Source: Tetmemena sp. SeJ-2015 (lineage: Eukaryota; Ciliophora; Spirotrichea; Sporadotrichida; Oxytrichidae). Taken from it: a stretch of DNA of 12,679 nt. Of the stretch, positions 7,426 to 12,679 are shown piece by piece. The stretch covers positions 1 to 12,679 of the forward strand of contig JAJKFJ010011886.1 of the NCBI GenBank assembly GCA_027382625.1. The letters are read 5' to 3'. How positions within the stretch are numbered: the first letter of the stretch is position 1; each line of letters opens with the position of its first letter. The notes beneath the pieces were generated by a model. That model saw only the letters and a program-made list of their open reading frames with translations. It ran no database searches and was not told the origin of the DNA. A program made the position numbers and the translations under genes.

Positions 7426-9359
7426 TCATACCCGAAGAGAAACTCTGAAAGAGTATTTATTAAACCCCCTTAGATGAATTAAGCTGAAATAAGTAGATTG
7501 AACAATTAATGAAATTATTTAAGAATTAAGAGTGATTACTCAATGAGGATGGCTTTGTTCTGCTTGAGCTGATCAAGCACTTTCTTCTACTGCTTGGCCT
7601 TATGCGTGGGCATCCTGATCTTCTTGCGGAGGATGGACTCGTTGCCCACAGTCACCCACTTCTCCCTCTGATTGTGCTGCCTACCGAATACCTCCAAGTA
7701 GGTCCCCTTGGGGCAGAGTGTCTCGATGATCTCGTAGATCTCATCAGGCTTCTTCGAGGCTTCCCCCATGGGAGCGAGGATCACATTCCTGGCTTTGTGA
7801 GTCTTGGAGATCTGTCTGAGGTTGGCGAAGCTGCCCTTCTTCCTGGCAAGGATGCAGTGCTCAGAGTTGTGTCTCAGATAGTATCCAATATTATCGCGGA
7901 GGCTGCCATCCTTATTGATCTTGACCCATGTTATCATCTCAATCTTTTCATAATCTATTCGCTCGAGATACTTGAGGGCGGGCTCAATTTTCTTGTTGGT
8001 GACCCAGAGGAGGAGGTAGCCATCTTTTTGCAGCTCTTGCACGGGGATCTCATCCATGCATTATTAATCATTCATTGTGTTGTAGTTTAATTTGAGAGCT
8101 GTGTCTGACCATGGAGCATCGGACATGATCACGTCAAATTTATTTCCAATAATGCCAGTCTTGGTCTCGCTGATGATGTCTTTCCACATCTTCTTGTTCA
8201 AAACGTTTCCTTGATACTGAATTGATTTGCCCTTTCTCTATCGCATGCCCCACTCATAGAATTTCAGAGTATAAGTCCTTTTTTAGTTTATTGAACCTTA
8301 TTTTTGTTTTTCTCTTTTCTTTAATTAATTTTCTGAAATCTTTTCATTTTGATTTTATTGATCCCCAGTTGTTATCAATTAAACTCCTGCATAATCATTG
8401 AGCTCTTTTATTTACTTTAAAGCGCTTTCCTTTAAATTCTTTGCATTGAAGTTTGCTGCAAATAGAGTGTCAATAACATTTTATAAGTAGGAAATGACAC
8501 AATCAGCTAATTATTCTGCATCTTATAATTTCTAAGCCATTTCTTATTTCTCCTTCTCTCTTAATCTCTCGCTCTCAAAAAACTTTTGTTTGTATTCATC
8601 TAGTTCTTTGAGTATTTCTTAATTAACTTGGCTTTTGATTATCTAATCTTGATTATCTTGATTACTTTCTAATTTCTGATTCGAATTTGTTTCTGATTTT
8701 ACTTCTTGCTTTTCTATTATTACTGGAGAGAGTTGAATTGGTTCTTGAGATTATTGTGACGAATGAGGAGCAGGGACTGGAGGACGAGGTCTGATTTTTT
8801 ATTGCTCCTTCAACCAATCTTTAAATTATCCAAAGTTGCCGAAAGCACTTTGAAGCTACTGATATTCATCAATGGAGTATCCTAGGTCATTTACTATTCT
8901 CTTTCTATATTTTTGCAAGTTAAGAGACTTGCTTGGGCAAAATGATCTCTTGAGTTTCATTCTTCTTTCCTCATTTGATTCTTGATGTTGAGCTGGTTGT
9001 TGAGGGCCTTCCACTTGATTAATTATTTGTTGGGGAGGTAATTGAGGTTGAGATGTTGGAAGTGGAGCAAAGTAAGGGCACTGAGGGTGGAAGACATAAG
9101 ATCCTGCATTAAAGTTGAAATTATAGTTAACTTGGACATTAGGATTGTTTTAAGTGTGGATCTGGGTTGCATGAGGAGGGAAGCTTGGGATTGAATTACT
9201 CCATTGATTGAACTGCTGCTGTTGATAGGCTTGAGGTCCCCAGTATTATTATTACTGATAGTAGTTATTTTAGTAGCTGTTCCCATAATTCCATTATTGA
9301 TTTAATTATTGCTGGTTGTTTTATTGGTTATAAGTTCTAGAGTAGTCTTGTGGCATCAT
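7426..9359 (-). CDS. MT-A70 family adenine methyltransferase (MTA1/METTL-like), DAPW variant
   Basis: Predicted 625-residue protein, exon 1 at 9359-7540 and exon 2 at 7483-7426, reading about 28 TAA/TAG codons as glutamine. Residues 1-~95 are Q/N/Y/P-rich and probably disordered. A basic patch near 130-160 and a long charged coiled-coil-like stretch near 240-320 follow. The C-terminal catalytic domain matches MT-A70: FDVIMSDAPW (motif at 414-417), GYLLLWVT, ITWVK, NSEHCILARKKG (498 on), KPDEIYE (537 on), VFGRQHN and WVTVGN. Family members transfer methyl from S-adenosylmethionine to adenine N6 in RNA or, for the ciliate MTA1 branch, DNA. The usual DPPW is DAPW here, keeping the Asp, second Pro and Trp, so activity is plausible but unproven. 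Start: two adjacent ATGs at 9359 and 9356, with AT-rich sequence upstream. G+C is clearly higher than in the flanks. It could be a host MTA paralogue or transposon cargo. Confidence 0.88.
7484..7539 (-). other. predicted 56-base GT-AG intron near the 3' end of the methyltransferase gene
   Basis: On the minus strand the intron starts GTAATC and ends TACTTATTTCAG. Splicing joins ...KAILI-GA to C..., giving a tail of about 19 residues (ending SFRVSLRV) and a TGA at 7426-7428. Without splicing the frame runs into AT-rich sequence and reaches TGA only at 7317-7319. The drop in G+C at the donor and the clean pyrimidine-rich acceptor support splicing. Confidence 0.65.
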
Positions 9360-9481
9360 CACTATATTGCTAAAATAAATTAATTATTATAAGTTTTATT
9401 TTTAATGAATCTTAAAGAGTCTCGGACGACGCCTCAATAAATATTTATTTTTTACGCCTTAATTTAAATTAGTTGTAAAGG
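9360..9481. promoter_or_regulatory. divergent intergenic spacer
   Basis: 122 bases separate the start of the methyltransferase (minus, ATG at 9359) from the ATG at 9482 of the plus-strand gene, so both promoters must lie here or within the genes. The spacer is AT-rich apart from a short G+C-rich patch, agtctcggacgacgcct, at 9419-9435. I see no certain TATA box or operator. Confidence 0.4.
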
Positions 9482-10075
9482 ATGAAGAGTGAAAATAAAT
9501 TATTATAAATTAGACTTGAAGCATTTGAAAAGAAAAAGAGCTAAGTTTAATTTACAAGAACAAGAATGGAAATATCTCAAATTAAAATAACAAGATCAAA
9601 GGAAGAAATTAATGCTAACTATGAAACTAACTCACTAAGGATAATTAATGCTTTTAAAGTAATAATCTAAACTCCAAAAAAGTATTTGCAGAAATAATCA
9701 ATCAAGTCACTCAAGCTAATCAATTCAGGATTCTATAAAGTTCATCTCCAGATTCGAACATAGATAGGTTCAACAGCCCCCCAGGTAAGTAATAATGAAA
9801 TTAAATATAATAATAATTAATATAAAGCTATATATAAAGTTAACGCAAACGGTGTGATTTTAAGTCATTCTAGTAATGACCTCCTTGCTACGATATCTAT
9901 TTATAATTAATTATAGCTTATAAAAATAATTAAGAAGTTCACTTCATATAATAATTCTGCTCTTCAGGCTTCAGCTGCTGATACTTTTAGGGAAACCCAA
10001 GATGAAATTGATAAAATAGGGTTCTTATATAAATAAATAATTTTAAATGATCAAGAAATAAAACTTTCCTCTAAG
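9482..10075 (+). CDS. unrecognised protein, basic with coiled-coil tail
   Basis: The ATG at 9482 follows an AT-rich leader and opens a frame of about 197 codons to TGA 10073-10075, with TAA/TAG as glutamine. The start MKSENKLLQIRLEAFEKKK is basic and helical; a mixed globular-looking middle follows (KVHLQIRTQIGS, KVNANGVILSHSSNDLLATI); the end is helical (ADTFRETQDEIDKIGFLYKQ). No family is recognised. A strong splice donor (CAG/GTAAGT at 9785) and acceptor (CTCTTCAG ending 9967) delimit a 183-base stretch that is a multiple of three, so the protein reads through with or without it. After the TGA the same frame continues as plausible protein, so this may be only the first part of a longer gene. 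It is divergent from the methyltransferase and points towards the transposase. Confidence 0.5.
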
Positions 10076-10898
10076 TGAATTCTCCAAAAACTTGAAATTT
10101 ATCAGAATCAAAAAGATTATTTTCAGCATTAGGTTCTTGCTCATACAAAATAATAGTCAATCAACTATGAAATGATAAAAAAATCTTAATAATAGATAAT
10201 AAGTCCTTTCTCTAATAAAAATTCTCCCTGTAGTCAAACTACTCATTCAAATTAAAAGCGAAGGAAAAGTAGGGTTCAAAAGAACTCATTTTCTCTAGGA
10301 AAATAAAAGCTAATAAAATACCTTGTGATGATTATATTTTTAGGAACACAGATAAAAAGGCATCACCACATGAAATTGCCATAAGTTTAAAACTTCTCGT
10401 AGATTAAAGTAAATTGTAAAGCCGAAATAGCGAACTTGCTCTTAATTAAATCTCAGGCTTCTATTTATATCCAATATTCTCACAGCTGATTGTAAGAAGG
10501 AGGCTAAAATTTGTAGCTCTTTTCACTAATCAAATAAATATGCTTTTTCACTGAAAAGGATATTGCAAATAAGATTAAGATTTTGACAATAGGGAAAGAA
10601 TGCCCCAAAATAATTAATGAGAATGAAAGGAAAAAGGAAGTTTATTTAAATTTAATGGACAAAAAGTAAAATGAGCAATTCAATTCTTACATTCAAAGAT
10701 AAACTTTTATCAAATCAAATTGAAGGATCCTAATGCAAAGAGATTGCTTTAACCTAAACCATAGCTTCTTCAAAGTAATATTACACAAACTTTGATGCTT
10801 TTGTATACCCAGACGAAAGTATTTTTAAAGAGGGACAACTTAACTTAAAAGAAACCTTGGAAAGTATTATAATCACGAAGCTTAAATTGAATAGTTGA
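10076..10898 (+). pseudogene. disrupted continuation of the plus-strand gene
   Basis: Immediately after TGA 10073-10075 the same frame continues as sensible protein (ILQKLEIYQNQKDYFQHQVL) into a basic, serine-rich linker (QKRRKSRVQK). Later pieces lie in other frames: KIPCDDYIFRNTDKKASPHE from about 10297, KEVYLNLMDKKQNEQFNSYI around 10620-10700, and NFDAFVYPDESIFKEGQLNL ending at TGA 10896-10898. Each frame change could be an indel or a short GT-AG intron; for example, a GTAAGA donor at about 10492 could splice to an AG before 10560. The pieces together would give a protein of roughly 450-470 residues with the upstream part. No family recognised. It is either decayed or intron-rich. Confidence 0.4.
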
Positions 10899-12431
10899 GA
10901 AAAATGATATTTCTGTCGCATGCCCTTAAAAATAAGTAAAGTTACAAGCTCAATTAATATTACAAAATTAAGAGCAAGCTTTAATAAGAGCTACTCGCAA
11001 TTAAGAAATTTTACAGCCGACGCAAGACAACTAAAGAATGCATCTCTGATCCATGGAAATTTGATTCCTATAATAGCCTCTGAGATTTCCCGGATGATTC
11101 TTTCTTTTGCATTCGTTTTCTTTGATTGTAAGTCTTCCAAATAAGCTGATTTTATTCTCTCTTATTCTCCAATTTATTAGAGGACCCTCTTCATGTTAGA
11201 GAAGAATTTCTCAACAGGGGCGAGAACAAATTAGTAAGGCCCCAGAAAAGTTATTGGAAGTTTTAATTTTTCGCAAGCCTTCATAAAAAACTTGGAGCGA
11301 TGGTAGGCTACGTTGTCGAGCATGAATCTAGTTTATCTTCTCCAAGAGGGATCCTCCTTGTCTATGTATTCTACTACTTGGAGCAAAAATTTGACGAGAG
11401 TAATACTATTGTTTCTTCCTGAGTTTAGCTAAATGAGCACTTATCCTCGAGAAGAGACTCCATCTATTATGTTAATACCACTGAAGCGACTCATGTTAGA
11501 GAAGAACCTCTTGGAACCTTTCTTCGACCAACCCCTCACTGCATGGTTGATGAACTAAATGCTACTCTCATCAATGTTGAAAATATTGGTGCCTTGCTCA
11601 AGAAGAGAGACGTATTGGTATGCTGCCCATTGCCTCTGTGCTATAGCTGAGTCTCAGTTTGCTCTCTTATCTACATTATAGACTTTTTGGTATGAAAGCT
11701 TCAATTCCTTCCTTGCTATATGGCTCAGATGACCTCGGCTGATCTACACGCCAACGCCAGCTTATTCCTTAAGGAAAGACTTAGCTGATCTAAGGCTATT
11801 AAACTATTGACGGCTCTCTAGATGTTCCAGGAGAATTTATTTGAAAAACCCACAAAGCTTTTTCCCTTTCCTTTATCCACCCTTTGCTCCTGAGCACTTT
11901 GATAAATCTGTCAAATTTGAGAATCTGTGCGAGCTTATAATCTGATAACTTAAATCTCTTTTTAAGAGCTAGCTTGCCACAGCCCTCTTCTCTGAACAAT
12001 CTTCGAATTAAGTTTGCTCGCTCATCTCGTTCACCCAAACTGTATTCCTCATGACTGCTTTCTATTTTCTATTTTACCATATGCTCATAGGATATTTCGA
12101 GTCAAGATAAGGTACCCACCAGGTTCTTTACACCTTGCTCTTGTGGAAGTACTATCAATCCCAGGGCCATTAGTGCTTGAGTCAATGTAATTTGATCTTT
12201 GGTAGACTCAAATTTAAATAAGCCTTGTTCTCAGAGATGCATCATAGCACACGACTCTAGGGCGCTGATTCTCCACTCTTCTCTCAGCCATTAAACTGAG
12301 GAGTCTTTAGATTAGGATGACTTGGCTTTTTTTCATGGGTCATACACCCCATCTTCCTCGGCTTGCTATTTTCCCTACTCTGCATAGGATTCAATTTTTC
12401 CTATCAAAGCAGCTTCATCAAGACTATCCAT
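10873..12431 (-). pseudogene. Tc1/IS630-type DD34E transposase, interrupted
   Basis: About 495 residues from ATG 12431 to TGA 10873-10875, with TAA/TAG as glutamine. Order: an N-terminal extension of ~130 residues without recognised domain; a helix-turn-helix region (RRLFREEGCGKLALKKRFKL and following); a second DNA-binding helix pair (GVQISRGHLSHIARKEL); then the RNase H-like catalytic core. The core has IFNIDESS (first Asp, codon at 11570-11572), FMLDNVAYHRSK (second Asp, 11315-11317) and LGPYQFVLAPVEKFF (Glu, 11210-11212), with 34 residues between the second Asp and the Glu. The triad is intact. Damage: a one-base frameshift in an A run at 11844-11848, and in-frame TGAs at 12333, 12231, 12102 and 11654. 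The protein is cut-and-paste transposase-like; the extension makes it longer than usual Tc1 proteins (about 340-360). It is decaying, unless TGA can be sense here and the frameshift is an assembly error. Confidence 0.82.
10925..10994 (-). other. predicted 70-base GT-AG intron in the transposase gene
   Basis: On the minus strand the intron starts GTAGCT and ends TTATTTTTAAG. It follows the last conserved helix (SAVKFLNCE). Splicing gives a short tail (ACDRNIIFLNYSIQAS) and TGA at 10873-10875. Unspliced, the frame runs on well past the domain end into the opposite gene. Length and borders resemble the intron predicted in the methyltransferase gene. Confidence 0.5.
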
Positions 12432-12540
12432 ATCAATTTTTCTCTCTTGATTCCCATCTACTACAATCAAAACCCCATAATATGATAAGAAAGTGAAAAT
12501 AAGTTGTGTATAATTAATTTCTTTATTAATACTTATTATC
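12432..12540. promoter_or_regulatory. divergent spacer upstream of the transposase
   Basis: About 109 bases lie between the transposase ATG (12431, minus) and a possible plus-strand ATG at 12541. The part from 12480 is AT-rich and could hold promoters for both. No defined element is recognised. Confidence 0.3.
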
Positions 12541-12679
12541 ATGCGAGTCAAGCGCGAAATTACTCAAAAATAACTATATGATCCATCCTATCTCAGTTTC
12601 ATTTTGACTCTAAGGTATGGATGTAGTCACCCTTATCAGTAGTAATAGCCAGTTCTCAACATCAACTCCATCGCAAAAA
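12541..12679 (+). CDS. possible 5' end of an unrecognised gene, cut by the window end
   Basis: An ATG at 12541 opens a frame of 46 codons with no TGA up to the window end. It begins MRVKREITQKQLYDPSYLSF and later has a QQQQ run from CAG, TAG, TAA and TAG. The balanced composition and the divergent position next to the transposase start favour a real gene. A minus-strand frame across the same bases is also open and protein-like, so strand and start are uncertain. No family can be named from so little sequence. Confidence 0.3.

Larger units (their letters stand above)
9482..12540. mobile_element. probable Tc1/IS630-type transposon region, ends not found
   Basis: A DD34E transposase gene and the convergent gene beside it form a compact block. 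In ciliate germline genomes, Tc1/mariner-type elements (TBE and Tec families) carry a transposase with one or more further genes. I looked for terminal inverted repeats or C4A4-type telomeric ends around 9360-9480 and 12430-12679 and found none, so the boundaries are nominal. Whether the methyltransferase at 7426-9359 belongs to the element is open. Confidence 0.35.

Noticed and set aside
7317..7535. Unspliced C-terminal extension of the methyltransferase to TGA 7317-7319
   Set aside because: The translation becomes hydrophobic and AT-driven and overlaps the TLDc segment in another frame; the 56-base intron gives a cleaner end.
7602..8090. 162-codon plus-strand open frame under the standard code
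   Set aside because: It lies antisense to the catalytic domain of the methyltransferase, whose motifs are unmistakable; it is a shadow frame.
9023..9286. 87-codon minus-strand frame
   Set aside because: It is an out-of-frame shadow of the Q/N-rich N-terminus of the methyltransferase; its Ser/Thr/Leu monotony reflects shifted repeats.
10920..11144. 74-codon plus-strand frame
   Set aside because: It is antisense to the C-terminal part and predicted intron of the transposase and has no features of its own.
12432..12679. Telomere-like C4A4 repeat or terminal inverted repeat at the right side of the transposon
   Set aside because: Only a single aaaacccc occurs (about 12469-12476), and I found no matching inverted copy on the left side.
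1..12679. tRNA, rRNA or CRISPR features
   Set aside because: No tRNA-like boxes, rRNA-conserved blocks or regularly spaced repeats were seen on either strand.

Overview
The window looks like nuclear DNA of a ciliate that reads TAA and TAG as glutamine and uses TGA as the stop codon. The best evidence is a methyltransferase gene at 7426-9359 (minus). About 28 TAA/TAG triplets lie in frame inside an otherwise seamless protein, there is no in-frame TGA, and a short GT-AG intron leads to a TGA stop. The background is very AT-rich, with islands of higher G+C. This suits a germline (micronuclear) genome of a spirotrich-like ciliate. A karyorelict-like genome that keeps its transposons is an alternative, because several otherwise coding-like frames contain internal TGA codons. 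The species cannot be named from this sequence.

Left part (1-6186): mostly AT-rich sequence without a complete gene. In it lie short coding-like segments: 735-890, 1321-1782, 2085-2220, 2499-2790, 3891-4013, 4311-4580 and a leucine-rich-repeat-like piece at 5538-5711. There is also a decayed copy of a TLDc-domain end (3061-3203) and an unexplained G+C-rich island (3290-3860). Short coding pieces between AT-rich spacers are what gene fragments awaiting DNA rearrangement, or decayed genes, would look like. Because only TGA stops translation here, chance open frames are long, so these calls are weak. A second unexplained G+C-rich island lies at 6187-6620.

Right part (about 7045-12679): gene-dense. 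In order: a 5'-truncated TLDc-domain segment (minus), a complete MT-A70 family adenine methyltransferase with DAPW in place of DPPW (minus), a 122-bp divergent spacer, an unrecognised gene (plus) with a disrupted downstream extension, a Tc1/IS630-type DD34E transposase (minus) that meets it tail to tail, and a possible gene start (plus) running off the end.

The transposase has its three catalytic residues but carries one frameshift and four in-frame TGA codons. Either it is decaying or TGA is sometimes a sense codon here. The methyltransferase beside a transposon could be simple adjacency or cargo. No terminal inverted repeats were found to decide this.
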